This document shows positions 24,561 to 33,747 of a DNA stretch of 64,000 nucleotides, in pieces. Source of the stretch: Chlorobiota bacterium (lineage in GTDB: Bacteria; Bacteroidota; Ignavibacteria; OLB7). Position 1 is the first letter of the stretch. Every line of letters begins with the position of its first letter. Made by a program: the position numbers and the translations under genes. The notes beneath the pieces are model-generated. The model had not been told where the DNA came from, searched no databases, and was given only the letters and a program-made list of their open reading frames with translations. The stretch spans positions 1-64,000 of the forward strand of contig JAEUSP010000019.1 of the NCBI GenBank assembly GCA_016788565.1, written 5' to 3'.

Positions 24561-25745
24561 ATGCCATCACTGAACGGGAGTCAGGCAACGCTCGCATCTG
24601 AGCTTGGGACCCAAATGATCTCGATGATCGGATCATTTATGGAAACGATTCACGCCACCCCCGCATCGCCTATTTCCTCCTTCCCCACACAAAGCTCCGG
24701 CAACTACGTTTTTGTGACCTACACCAACGGTGGGCATCCACTAACGATTGGCGTAGTGACCGAATCTATGGGGACTGCAGAAATTGCGCAGATAGTTAGC
24801 AATGTCCGCAGCCTTGGCACTGCTGGCGTAGCGGCATCACAACGAATTATTGATGCAGGAACAGCCTCGGTAGCACTCAATCTCTATCGAATTATTCAAG
24901 GCCTATTGACCGTTGATGCCCAAGTTGCAGCTTCGGTACCTTCGGCCGCAGCAGCTTCAGCACCCACGCCAGCCGCAACCGAAAAAAAACGGCGCGGACC
25001 AAAGAAAAAAGCAGCAGTAGCTCCCCAAAAAGGACGTGGTGGCCGACCAAAGAAAAATGCTGACGCTGCTCCAGCTGATGCCGCCACAACCGCCCCCAAA
25101 AAAGGACGTGGCCGACCAAAGAAAAATGCTGACGCTGCTCCAGCTGATGCCACCACTGCCGCTCCAAAAAAAGGACGCGGCCGACCAAAGAAAAATGCTG
25201 ACGCTGCTCCAGCTGATGCTACCGTAGCCGATGCTCCAAAAAAAGGACGTGGTGGCCGACCAAAGAAAAATGCTGATGCTGCTCCGGCGGATGCCGCCAC
25301 TGCCGCTCCAAAAAAAGGACGCGGCCGGCCAAAGAAAAACGCTGATGCTGCTCCTGCTGATGCCACCACTGCCGCTCCAAAAAAAGGACGCGGCCGACCA
25401 AAGAAAAATGCTGACGCTGCTCCGGCGGATGCTACCGTAGCCGATGCTCCAAAAAAAGGACGTGGTGGCCGACCAAAGAAAAATGCTGATGCCGCCGCAA
25501 CCGCTCCAAAAAAAGGACGCGGCCGTCCAAAGAGAAGCGATAGTGCTGTGCCGACCACACTAACTATCGAACCAGCAGTAGCTGAGGCTCCAGCTGCCGA
25601 GGCCGCACCAACCACACGCCCGGCACCAAAACCACGTGGTGGTGGAAAGAAGCGGAAAGCCACGGTTGCCAAAGGAAAGCGTGGAGCAAAGAAAAAATCA
25701 TCCAAGCCAGCAAGCGCGCCCGCTGAATCGCCAGCAGAAGGCTAA
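24561..25745 (+). CDS. Histone-like protein with eight AT-hooks
   Basis: 394 residues from ATG 24561. Residues 1-120 form a small folded domain of unknown family (Gly/Ser/Thr-rich strands followed by two helices). Then comes a basic, Ala/Pro-rich region with eight AT-hook motifs between residues 157 and about 330: GRGRPKK in five and the one-residue-longer GRGGRPKK in three, arranged GGR-GR-GR, GGR-GR-GR, GGR-GR. The C-terminus is Lys/Arg-rich (KKRKATVAKGKRGAKKK), like histone H1 tails. AT-hooks bind the minor groove of AT-rich DNA, so a nucleoid-associated or transcription-modulating role is likely. The N-terminal domain may be the oligomerisation part. Between hooks the linker is ADAAPADATTA type. 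Confidence 0.85.
   Translation: MPSLNGSQATLASELGTQMISMIGSFMETIHATPASPISSFPTQSSGNYVFVTYTNGGHPLTIGVVTESMGTAEIAQIVSNVRSLGTAGVAASQRIIDAGTASVALNLYRIIQGLLTVDAQVAASVPSAAAASAPTPAATEKKRRGPKKKAAVAPQKGRGGRPKKNADAAPADAATTAPKKGRGRPKKNADAAPADATTAAPKKGRGRPKKNADAAPADATVADAPKKGRGGRPKKNADAAPADAATAAPKKGRGRPKKNADAAPADATTAAPKKGRGRPKKNADAAPADATVADAPKKGRGGRPKKNADAAATAPKKGRGRPKRSDSAVPTTLTIEPAVAEAPAAEAAPTTRPAPKPRGGGKKRKATVAKGKRGAKKKSSKPASAPAESPAEG
25029..25535 (+). repeat. Tandem repeat encoding AT-hooks, 213-bp super-period
   Basis: Hook cores begin at codons spaced 24, 23, 24, 24, 23, 24 and 19. The first three and the next three hooks repeat as a block of 71 codons (25029-25241 and 25242-25454), the third block starting at 25455 is incomplete. 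The DNA of the units is close to identical, so recent expansion is likely. Confidence 0.9.
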
Positions 25746-25770
25746 GAGAGATAGGAAGTTCGATTAACCG

Positions 25771-25812
25771 TGGGCATCTTGGCAGATTGCTAAGATGCCC
25801 ATTCTATTGTGG
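25771..25812 (+). terminator. Probable terminator after AT-hook gene
   Basis: Ten-bp stem (TGGGCATCTT 25771-25780 with AAGATGCCCA 25792-25801), 11-base loop, followed by TTCTATTGT. The T run is weak. Confidence 0.65.
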
Positions 25813-25855
25813 GGCTTCGCGATACCGTAGGATTACACTCTATCAGCACAACGCC

Positions 25856-26917
25856 ATGCCAATCGTTACCTCCGAAAGTTTGATGACCCAATTACGGCAC
25901 GGGAAAATTGAGCCGTTATACTTTTTGTTCGGTGACGAAGAATTTTTGATTGATGAAGCTCTAGAGCAGATTATTGACCGGGCAGTAGATAAATCTACCG
26001 TTAGCTTCAATTTCGACCTGCTGCATGGGACTGAAGTAACCTTGCAAGAAATTGTGGAGCGGGCATCGGCGTACCCCCTGATGGCAGACCGGCGGGTGGT
26101 GGTGGTGCGTGATATTGACCGAACATTCAGCCTGCGTGGGAAACCCGATCCGACTTCGCCGTTTGTTAGATATATCACCTCTGCATCCCCTTCCACCACG
26201 CTTGTGCTGACCGCAGTTGCTGGGGATATTCTAAAAGGAAAAAGCCCAAAAGCCCCATACAACATCATCACCGAACACGCCGCAAGCATTCAGTTTAAAA
26301 AAATCTACGACCGCGAACTACCGTCATGGACAGCCAATAGAATTCGCACACGTGGAAAAGAAATCACCCCGGACGCAGTGGAGTTATTTGTGAGCTATGC
26401 TGGCGGGTCGCTACGAATCATTAGTAATGAAATCGAAAAACTGTTCACCTACGTCGAAGGGAAGAAAAACATCACCCTGGAGGATGTGCGGACTGTGGTC
26501 GGGACTTCCAAAACATGGAATATCTTTGAACTTCAGAAGGCATTGGGAACCAAAAACGCAAGTTTAGCCTCGGAGATTACCGAGCGGATGCTTCGTGCAG
26601 GCGAGCCTGAGCAGCTTATTCTGACAATGCTGACGCGCTATTTCACCATCCTTTGGAGGTTAACCGAGCTACGCGCACGCACCCGCGATCAGAACGAAAT
26701 GGCGCGAGCAGTCGGCATTACTTCCTTTTTCTTGAATGAGTATCTGGCCGCCGTGCAACGCTACCCGATTGACCATTTACGCAATACGTTCCAAGTTCTG
26801 CTGCAAGCCGATATCCTGCTGAAATCATCCAACCTTTCAGGGAGCGTTATTATGCAGATGATGCTGGCTTCAATTACACAGGGAAAAGATATGATGCCCT
26901 ACCGCGAGCGGCGATAG
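25856..26917 (+). CDS. holA: DNA polymerase III subunit delta
   Basis: 353 residues from ATG 25856. The beginning (LYFLFGDEEFLIDEALEQI) is the usual HolA motif, and the middle contains VVVVRDIDR and the AAA-like region with TLVLTAVAG; the C-terminal helical domain follows. HolA opens the beta sliding clamp as part of the clamp loader. The gene stands alone between a terminator and a 450-base gap. Length is normal for the family (about 340). Confidence 0.9.
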   Translation: MPIVTSESLMTQLRHGKIEPLYFLFGDEEFLIDEALEQIIDRAVDKSTVSFNFDLLHGTEVTLQEIVERASAYPLMADRRVVVVRDIDRTFSLRGKPDPTSPFVRYITSASPSTTLVLTAVAGDILKGKSPKAPYNIITEHAASIQFKKIYDRELPSWTANRIRTRGKEITPDAVELFVSYAGGSLRIISNEIEKLFTYVEGKKNITLEDVRTVVGTSKTWNIFELQKALGTKNASLASEITERMLRAGEPEQLILTMLTRYFTILWRLTELRARTRDQNEMARAVGITSFFLNEYLAAVQRYPIDHLRNTFQVLLQADILLKSSNLSGSVIMQMMLASITQGKDMMPYRERR

Positions 26918-27369
26918 CGAATTGCTGGTAGCGGCACAAAACGTGACAGTGCAGAAATCCAGAACCACCGTAACAACAGCTTGAGGCAAGGGTAATAGAT
27001 AGTGGAGGTACAATCGCGAGAATTTACTTGAGAAGAGCGCGTCCACTCTTCGGGAATATCTGTCATGGTTCGTGCAAAATATTCACGAATTTTGCTAACG
27101 AGAATCAGTTGAACATTGATATGCTGCCAACCAATCCACCATTCAACCTTGCAAGCTATCGGACTACTGATTCGGTTACAAGAATGTAATAATGCAGTCA
27201 ACTACTTTGCAGTCTATCTCGTATATCTAACTGGGCAAACCTGCCAAAGCCTACAACTGGCACATAAATAGTTAGGAGTACTGTAGAGATAGAACATTCC
27301 GATGAATAAGGGCTGACGAAACGACGAAACATTGCTATCAGGAACGCTGGGTAAAGGAGAAGTACAATC
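26918..27369. other. Intergenic stretch
   Basis: 452 bases, AT-richer than nearby genes. Minus-strand open frames here lack start context and family resemblance. No RNA, terminator or repeat was recognised. Confidence 0.45.
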
Positions 27370-27945
27370 ATGGAATACACATATAAGTATCCGAGTAAGG
27401 TTCAGGACATCAACGGCCGCCGCTATGGCCAGATTAGCGTCAACGAAGAACACATGGCGCAAACCCTGAACGAGCTGATGAACCGGTTAGATATGCCGGA
27501 AAAAACCATTGCAGTTCAAGTGGAAGTGAACGCCTCGCGGGAAAAAATTTGGGAGATTGCTGGTGGAACAGTAGCAAAATTCTTCACCCACCACCCAATT
27601 TTTGCTGGGCTTTCCTATCTGAACTCGTTTGGCTCCGATGAAGGTGGGCGATTTATCATCCACAGAGTGATGAATGGTGTGGTATTCGACCGCATCGGCG
27701 AAGTCATGGTCAATATGCCATTGGCCGAGTTCACCGCCAGCGATTTGGAAATTGCGGACCCCAGCGTTAGCGGTTTCTTCCCGTCGCTCTACACCATGAA
27801 GCTAACCGACCACCCCGATGACCCCTCCAAGACCATCGTGCTGCTAACCTACACGATGCTTGGCGTTGCGCATCCGTGGGCACTGGGGGTGCTGGCCTAC
27901 CAAGCCAACAGTATTAAATATCATGCGGAGCTGCAGAACGCTTAA
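27370..27945 (+). CDS. SRPBCC-like protein
   Basis: 191 residues with no signal peptide. The segment IAVQVEVNASREKIWEIAGGTVAKFF is the opening strand and helix of the SRPBCC (START/Bet v1-like) fold, followed by strands ending in PSKTIVLLTYTMLGVAHPW and a final long helix. Such proteins bind a hydrophobic ligand in a cavity. No close family is recognised and no enzyme partner lies beside it. It is a single-gene unit, closed by a strong terminator. Confidence 0.75.
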   Translation: MEYTYKYPSKVQDINGRRYGQISVNEEHMAQTLNELMNRLDMPEKTIAVQVEVNASREKIWEIAGGTVAKFFTHHPIFAGLSYLNSFGSDEGGRFIIHRVMNGVVFDRIGEVMVNMPLAEFTASDLEIADPSVSGFFPSLYTMKLTDHPDDPSKTIVLLTYTMLGVAHPWALGVLAYQANSIKYHAELQNA

Positions 27946-27970
27946 CCGCCACAGTTACTGCTAACACTCA

Positions 27971-28015
27971 ATGGCCAGATAGAATAAATTTCTATCTGGC
28001 CATTCTGTTTTTCCC
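27971..28015 (+). terminator. Rho-independent terminator
   Basis: Perfect 14-bp stem (ATGGCCAGATAGAA 27971-27984 with TTCTATCTGGCCAT 27990-28003), loop TAAAT, then TCTGTTTTT. Confidence 0.9.
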
Positions 28016-28063
28016 CCGCTGTAAGTTCATGTTTCGTCACGCCACGCCGGATAGTGCAATGGT

Positions 28064-28071
28064 TAAGTTTG
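28064..28071 (+). promoter_or_regulatory. Candidate -7 element TAAGTTTG
   Basis: Exact TAnnTTTG, 33 bases before ATG 28097 of the Mrp gene. Confidence 0.45.
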
Positions 28072-28096
28072 CTTCCATCAATTATCGGGATTACCT

Positions 28097-29230
28097 ATGG
28101 GACTGTTCAACTCAGCAAGCAGCAAGCAAACCCTTACCGAAGAAGCTGTCCGCCAAAGCCTTTCGGTTATCAACGACCCCGACCTGCGGCGCGACATCGT
28201 CTCGCTGGGGTTCGTGAAAAACATCCAAATCACCGGAACTACCGTTGCGGTGGTGATCGAGCTGACAACCCCAGCTTGCCCCGTGAAAGACCAAATGAAA
28301 GAAGAAGCTGAGCAAGCACTTCGGAAATTAGGGGCCGAAGAAGTGCGGGTTGAGATGACCAGCCGCGTCACCTCACCGGGCGCGGCACGCCGTTCGGCAA
28401 TGCTTCCGGCAGTGAAAAACACCATTGCCGTAGCTTCCGGGAAAGGTGGCGTTGGAAAATCAAGCGTTGCGGTGAACCTTGCCGTCGCGCTGGCAGAAGA
28501 GGGGAGCACGGTTGGATTGATTGATGCCGATATCTACGGCCCTTCGGCTCCGCTGATGTTTGGCCTGAACGGCAAGCAAACCTACGTGTACGAAAACGCC
28601 AACGGCGAACGGAAAATAGCACCGCTGGAAGCCTACGGTGTGAAAGTGATTTCGCTCGGTTTTCTTGTTGATCCCGACCAAGCCGTCATCTGGCGCGGCC
28701 CGATGGCCGCCGGCGCGCTGAAGCAACTGATGAGCGACGTTGAATGGGGCGAACTTGATTACCTCATCTTCGATCTTCCCCCCGGAACTGGTGATATTCA
28801 GCTGACACTCACCCAATCCATCCCACTCACCGGAGCCGTGATTGTCACCACGCCGCAAGATGTTGCCCTTGCCGATGCCCGCAAAGGATTGCGGATGTTT
28901 GAACGGGTGCAAGTCCCCGTGCTGGGAATCATCGAAAACATGAGCTATTTCATTGCCCCAGATACCGGGAAACGGTACGACATCTTCTCGCATGGCGGCG
29001 GCCAACGTGCCGCTACCGAGATGAACGTCCCCTTCCTTGGAGAGATTCCGCTGGTGATGGAAATGCGTGAGGGGGGTGATGAGGGGAAACCGTTGGTTGT
29101 GCGAAATCCCGAATCGGAAACGGCGCAAAGCATCCGCGAGATTGCACGGCAGATGGCCGCCCAGATTTCCATCACCAATATCAGCGGCCAATCGCAGCCA
29201 CTGACGATTGAGTTGCTGCAACAAAACTGA
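28097..29230 (+). CDS. mrp: Mrp/NBP35-type iron-sulphur carrier P-loop ATPase
   Basis: 377 residues. Residues 12-95 are an MIP18 (DUF59) domain (VINDPDLRRDIVSLGFV), and residues from about 108 a ParA-like ATPase with deviant Walker A GKGGVGKS (115-122), DADIYGPSAP and FDLPPGTGD. The family (ApbC, Mrp, Nbp35) carries Fe-S clusters for target apoproteins. The Cys-x-x-Cys pair that many members have after the ENMSYF motif is replaced here by IAPDTG; several Bacteroidota members are also reported to lack it, but I cannot check. The gene converges on the envelope-protein pair, 35 bases between stops. Confidence 0.93.
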   Translation: MGLFNSASSKQTLTEEAVRQSLSVINDPDLRRDIVSLGFVKNIQITGTTVAVVIELTTPACPVKDQMKEEAEQALRKLGAEEVRVEMTSRVTSPGAARRSAMLPAVKNTIAVASGKGGVGKSSVAVNLAVALAEEGSTVGLIDADIYGPSAPLMFGLNGKQTYVYENANGERKIAPLEAYGVKVISLGFLVDPDQAVIWRGPMAAGALKQLMSDVEWGELDYLIFDLPPGTGDIQLTLTQSIPLTGAVIVTTPQDVALADARKGLRMFERVQVPVLGIIENMSYFIAPDTGKRYDIFSHGGGQRAATEMNVPFLGEIPLVMEMREGGDEGKPLVVRNPESETAQSIREIARQMAAQISITNISGQSQPLTIELLQQN

Positions 29231-29265
29231 GTAAAACTCACTGTGGGCCGGGAAGGGCGATCCCC

Positions 29266-31380
29266 TTACCTGCCCACAACTTTAATCTCAACCGCTCCAG
29301 AAACCACCGCTGCCGATTTGGTGAAAATGGAGCACCGCTTCCCCGCCGCCGCGCACTTGGCACGAAGCACGGCGGCCACATCACTTCCCCAGGCCATTGC
29401 CTCTCCGTGCATCGTCACCACCTCAATGTTGCTTCCCGACCTCACTGCCGCAATGACTTCCCCAAGGATGCGCTCCTGAAGGGCTTCGCTGTTTTGATTG
29501 CTGGCAACCACACTTTCTGGCAGAAGCCAGCGCGACTGCATCACCTCACCCACAAAACTCAACGTCTGCTCGGTGATCCGCTCGACCCGCATGACTTGCA
29601 GCGGCAGCTGTGCAGCGGCCCGGGTGGAGGCTCCGCTGGAATCGCGCACGTTCAGTTCGGCCAGCAACGTCGTCATCTTCCCCGATGCCCCGGTGGCTGC
29701 AATCTGCCAGTTAATCTGTGCCGACCCGCTTGATGCCGATTGGTGAGAGTATTCGCCAACAGGCTGGCCATTGTGAACAATCCGGATACTCCACTCCTGA
29801 ATCCCCGCCCCCGATTGGAACGCCGGAGAAAGCTGAATCCGGGGCGGATCAACGGTTGCGGACTGAGTTGAAAGCCACACCGGATCAAACAACGGTGGCG
29901 TGTCGGTCATCAACGCCACCTGTTTTTTTCGATCCTTCTGCTGGTTGGCTCCTCCTTCGCTTTCATTGGTTGATCTCACCTCCATCCGCTCCTGCGCAAT
30001 CCCCCAGGCAGTGTGCAAGTAGTTCCGCACCTCCCCAGAAAGTCGGCTTGGGCCACGCAGCGTTAGCCCGGCATTGGGGTGAAGCGTGGCCATGCGGAAC
30101 CCGATGATGTTCAGCAACTGCGATTGTAGTTCCGGGATCAACGCACTTCCCAACGAATCAGGGACGAACTGCGCGGCAGCGGCTGAGCTAAGCCGCAACT
30201 GCTGTTGCAGCAGGCCTTCATCAATCACCACCGCCCCGGCGGTGCGAAGCTCCCACCGGCGTTGCCGCCGAACATCATCCACGTGTACCACTGCCACCGG
30301 CGTTAGCTTCCCCGCAGCATCCAACGCGCTTAACTCCAACTGGGCAACCAGCGGTTGCGGCACCGCACGATTGCGCGCCGAACCGTTGGAATTAAATGTG
30401 GAGTCGAATGAAGTAGCGGAGCGGGGTGAGGCCGGTGGCGGCAAGGCCGATACCAACACGGTATCTGTTGCCGTACCGGATGCAGCCTCTGGTTTCTGAA
30501 TTTGGCTTGCCAACGGTGAGGGAAACGCGGGGGAGATTGGCTCTGCGGTATCGCTTCCTCCCAAGCTCATCATCAGCCCCACCCGAGCTTGCATTGTCAA
30601 ATCTCTCCATGCCACCCGCTCCACCACCGACAGCAAATCAACATGCCCTGCAATCCCGACCATTCCCGACAAACGCCGACCAAGCGGGAAGGTGTAGTCG
30701 GCAGCCGGAGCAAGGGAAAGGGAAATTCCGGCACCGGAAAGCCGCTCGCCCTGGTTCATAGCCCGGCTGCGTTGGCCGCCGTCAAAACTGTGGTCGCCGG
30801 GGCCGTTCACGTTATCCGTTTGGGTGGTGGTAAAGCTCAGCCGGTAGGTTAGTTCGGCACCAAGACCAACGGTCAATTGTGGAGTAAGCTGGTACTCCAC
30901 GTTGCTGCTGAACAGCGCACGTTGGTCGTCACGCTGCAATCGCAACGTCCGGTCCAGTGCCACCGGGGCAGATGTTGCCGAATCAAAAATGACGGTGGGA
31001 TCAACCGGCGAAGCCTGAAGTGCGCTGGTTCCCGACCTCCATCCAAGCGCAAACGACAGCCCCCATTTTCCGCCAAACAACCCTGGCATTCGCACCATTC
31101 CCATCACCCCATTTCCCCTGGCCGTCCCCGATTCAAACAGCCCGCAATCGGGCGTTCCGGCATACACCGGAACGCTCCCCTGCGACACCCCCAACCCAAA
31201 CTCACCCAGAATACCAACTCGGGTTGGCTCTGCGTTACTATCCAAACTCCGCGCCTGCCCCAACGCCAGCACCGGAAGCATGATGCCGACGATGAACACA
31301 ACAGCACATCCCCGAACCGCAACAGGCACCAGGCAAGAAAAGCAGGGGGGAAACAGCGGGGGAAGAAAGGGATTACTCAT
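29266..31380 (-). CDS. Large envelope protein with barrel-like N-terminus and OmpA-like repeats
   Basis: 704 residues. An N-terminal signal region (residues 25-45, VVFIVGIMLPVLALGQ) is followed by a barrel-like stretch to about residue 280 (LSFALGWRSG, VEYQLTPQLTVGLGAELTYRLSF) and a proline/serine-rich linker. The C-terminal half has degenerate OmpA-like features: GLTLRGPSRLSGEVRNYLHT and the later QSRWLLPESVV. No family is certain. Its start overlaps the stop of the upstream gene by four bases (ATGA), so both are translationally coupled. Likely outer membrane. Confidence 0.75.
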   Translation of the reverse strand: MSNPFLPPLFPPCFSCLVPVAVRGCAVVFIVGIMLPVLALGQARSLDSNAEPTRVGILGEFGLGVSQGSVPVYAGTPDCGLFESGTARGNGVMGMVRMPGLFGGKWGLSFALGWRSGTSALQASPVDPTVIFDSATSAPVALDRTLRLQRDDQRALFSSNVEYQLTPQLTVGLGAELTYRLSFTTTQTDNVNGPGDHSFDGGQRSRAMNQGERLSGAGISLSLAPAADYTFPLGRRLSGMVGIAGHVDLLSVVERVAWRDLTMQARVGLMMSLGGSDTAEPISPAFPSPLASQIQKPEAASGTATDTVLVSALPPPASPRSATSFDSTFNSNGSARNRAVPQPLVAQLELSALDAAGKLTPVAVVHVDDVRRQRRWELRTAGAVVIDEGLLQQQLRLSSAAAAQFVPDSLGSALIPELQSQLLNIIGFRMATLHPNAGLTLRGPSRLSGEVRNYLHTAWGIAQERMEVRSTNESEGGANQQKDRKKQVALMTDTPPLFDPVWLSTQSATVDPPRIQLSPAFQSGAGIQEWSIRIVHNGQPVGEYSHQSASSGSAQINWQIAATGASGKMTTLLAELNVRDSSGASTRAAAQLPLQVMRVERITEQTLSFVGEVMQSRWLLPESVVASNQNSEALQERILGEVIAAVRSGSNIEVVTMHGEAMAWGSDVAAVLRAKCAAAGKRCSIFTKSAAVVSGAVEIKVVGR

Positions 31381-33566
31381 CCCCCTCCCCCAGCTGTGAT
31401 GATGACCGGCATCGCATTCCTTTCGGAGCCGACGTGTAGCTCCAGAAGGTACAGGCCCGGGGCCACTCCATGCAGGTCGGGGTGATATTGCTCCTCGCGG
31501 CCAGTACCGGTCGGGAGGTCAATGGTGCGTGCGGTTTCGCCAACAAGGTCTATCAGCCGAAGCGTTGGCTTGGTTCCGTCGGGGGCAATGTAGTGGAGAG
31601 TGGTGGTTTCCGTGATGGGGCTGGGGCGGATGCTGGTAATCCGCGCCCGTTTCGTGAAACTGATCCCCTTGCCAATCTCACATCCTTCCAACTCCACAAT
31701 TCCGCTGGCGGTATCAATCGCCACAACCGGAGAGCCAACCGCAACGCTATCAACAAAAACCACTGTTTCTGGATACCCGGTTGTGAACGCCATAAACTCT
31801 ATTCGGGCCACAGTCTGCCCGGTAATTGGGCCGGTTAGGTTCACCGTCAGCGTTCCGGCTGCGGTGTCGGCAGCATAGGCCACTGAGTAATTGCTGGGGA
31901 CGCGCCCCCCCGCCGCAGTGGCAACGCCAACCGGATAGAGTGCCCGCGCTGGCATCCGCATTCTGAAAAACAGACTCTGCGCGTTCTGGTCGGCACGGAG
32001 CGGTGCGGAAAGGGTGAGCGGCAACTGGAATGTGGTCCCGGCTTGCCCGGTGATGCCCCCTAACTTGATGCTAATCCGTTCAACCGGTGAAGCTGGATTC
32101 CCAACTCCACGGCCGGTCAGCGGAATGGCCACCGGCGTGTTGCTCCAGCTGGTGGATAAAAAGAGCGTTGCAGCACTATCGGTGATGCTGCTATCGGGAC
32201 AAAAACGGACGATAAGGCGAACACCGTTCGGGGTGATAGTTATCGGCAACGACGTTGGCTTCACCAACGCGAACCGCGTGTCGGTCTGCTGGTTGGAACG
32301 CCAAAATTCCGCACGGGTGATTTGGTGGGCGGTATCGCTGGCGATAGTGATGGTATCGGTAACGCAGCTGTCCCAACGCACATCTCCAAAATCCAACCGC
32401 AGTGGGTTGATGGTCGGCGCAGGGGGAACGGTATCTGGTTTCACACGCCCAAAAAGCTGCACCGTCAAATCTTGAGGGCTTTGCCCGCCAACCCGGTATC
32501 GCAAGGTCAACTCTGCAGCCGTGTCGGTGATGCGCCCGGCGGGGTCGGGGCAGAAGCGAACAACGAACCGAACCGCAAAAACATTTTGAGCCGGGAACAG
32601 CGTGGGGCGGATGATCTGGTACCGGGAATCATTCAATCCGTTGGCTCCCGAAACCCACGCCGTGTCAATCGTGAACGATGTGTTCCCCCCATTCAGCGTC
32701 ACGCTATCTGTTTTGCAATCGCCAGCCGCAACCGCTCCAAAATCAAGAATCGTGTCGCTAAGCTGGGGCGGAGCAGGGGGGGCAATCGAGCGCGCTTGGA
32801 TGCCGATGCGAAGCTCGGTGGCGGCTCGATCGTTGATGATAATGGTGTTCTGGAGCAGCGATTGCGATGGAGCGTTTGGGCTGAACCGCACCCGAATCGG
32901 AATGGCTTGAAGGGGGGGAACCGTTGTTTGGCCCGATGGAGCAATCATTGCAAACCCTTGGTATCCGAACGGATCATCAAGCCGCGCAGTGCTGATTGTG
33001 ATTGGGCTGCTTGTTCGGTTTACAGCAAGGATTGTTAGTGAGTCTTCCCCGCCAACAACCACCGGGTTGGGGAAGGCTGTGTCGGAAGGGGCCGCCCACA
33101 CGGGGGTGATGGTGGCCTGCAACGGAACGGTTCGTGTTTGGGTGGAACCAGCATTCCCCCAACGGATCATCAGCGTGTCGCGCAGGGTAGTCCCGGCCGG
33201 AGCCACGCCGCAAAATCGGATGCCGCACGGCGTGGGGACGCGCGTTGGAATATCCAACAGCCCGCCCCGCAGACTATCCAACGTGACCCCTTCCAAACTC
33301 CATGAAGAAGGGGTGTTGCTTGCCGCCGACGCAAGCGAAACCGTCACCGTGATGGTGGTTTGCGAGGCGTTGGTGAAAGTGATTGCGTCGCTGATGCAGT
33401 TGGTGCGGGGGATGTCGGAATAGAGGAGCGCCGTTGGCTGAACGGAGATGGAAGAATCGGGCTGCTGAGCCCGCGCCAACGGATTGCTCCACGCCGCAAC
33501 CAACAACCAGACAATGGTTGCAGCAATCCCGCAAACTTGATTGCAGAGGAAAAAAGGGAGCCGCAT
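31377..33566 (-). CDS. Secreted multidomain protein with T9SS sorting domain
   Basis: 729 residues from ATG 33566. Signal peptide (NQVCGIAATIVWLLVAAWSN). Then four to five repeating Ig-like modules of about 110 residues, each with a strand ending in LDFGAVAAGDCKTDSVTL-like wording (Asp-Phe-Gly, then Cys and Thr-Asp-Thr/Ser-Ile/Val), similar to choice-of-anchor D or ASH modules; the last part is a cohesin- or Ig-like segment (VERISIKLGGITGQAGTTFQ). The final 90 residues form a Por sorting domain (SITETTTLHY, LIDLVGE). It may act as a surface adhesin or structural protein. First gene of a two-gene operon. Confidence 0.85.
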   Translation of the reverse strand: MRLPFFLCNQVCGIAATIVWLLVAAWSNPLARAQQPDSSISVQPTALLYSDIPRTNCISDAITFTNASQTTITVTVSLASAASNTPSSWSLEGVTLDSLRGGLLDIPTRVPTPCGIRFCGVAPAGTTLRDTLMIRWGNAGSTQTRTVPLQATITPVWAAPSDTAFPNPVVVGGEDSLTILAVNRTSSPITISTARLDDPFGYQGFAMIAPSGQTTVPPLQAIPIRVRFSPNAPSQSLLQNTIIINDRAATELRIGIQARSIAPPAPPQLSDTILDFGAVAAGDCKTDSVTLNGGNTSFTIDTAWVSGANGLNDSRYQIIRPTLFPAQNVFAVRFVVRFCPDPAGRITDTAAELTLRYRVGGQSPQDLTVQLFGRVKPDTVPPAPTINPLRLDFGDVRWDSCVTDTITIASDTAHQITRAEFWRSNQQTDTRFALVKPTSLPITITPNGVRLIVRFCPDSSITDSAATLFLSTSWSNTPVAIPLTGRGVGNPASPVERISIKLGGITGQAGTTFQLPLTLSAPLRADQNAQSLFFRMRMPARALYPVGVATAAGGRVPSNYSVAYAADTAAGTLTVNLTGPITGQTVARIEFMAFTTGYPETVVFVDSVAVGSPVVAIDTASGIVELEGCEIGKGISFTKRARITSIRPSPITETTTLHYIAPDGTKPTLRLIDLVGETARTIDLPTGTGREEQYHPDLHGVAPGLYLLELHVGSERNAMPVIITAGGGG

Positions 33567-33691
33567 AGAGTTGATAGAGATAACGAACAAGAACAACGGC
33601 AGGAACCCACCGAAAAGACAAACACACCAACCGCCGAAAAATCACACGGGCGGCGTGGGAAGTATGGCGTGGCTCTCTGGCTGCGGTTCCC

Positions 33692-33699
33692 TAACTTCG
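33692..33699 (+). promoter_or_regulatory. Candidate -7 element TAACTTCG
   Basis: Degenerate TAnnTTTG match 16 bases before ATG 33715 of lnt. No -33 TTTG seen. Confidence 0.25.
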
Positions 33700-33713
33700 C
33701 GCCCCACGAACGC

Positions 33714-33747
33714 CATGCAACGCTGCCATGCAACACCGTCATGCAAC
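33714..33747 (+). repeat. Three CATGCAAC direct repeats, 13-bp spacing
   Basis: CATGCAAC begins at 33714, 33727 and 33740. The repeats straddle the likely lnt start codon (33715) and are spaced at 13 bases, not a multiple of three, so they are not there to encode a peptide repeat. Confidence 0.6.

Noticed and set aside
25029-25535. Tandem repeats considered as a CRISPR-like array
   Set aside because: The repeats are contiguous, in frame and encode AT-hooks; there are no unique spacers and no cas genes.
24896-25705. Long open frame on the minus strand opposite the AT-hook gene
   Set aside because: It is the mirror of the Lys/Ala/Pro-rich repeat and gives a low-complexity Phe/Arg/Ala product with no start context.
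26899-27380. Minus-strand open frames after holA
   Set aside because: Short, without family resemblance, and with rare-looking codon usage; the region is better left as intergenic.
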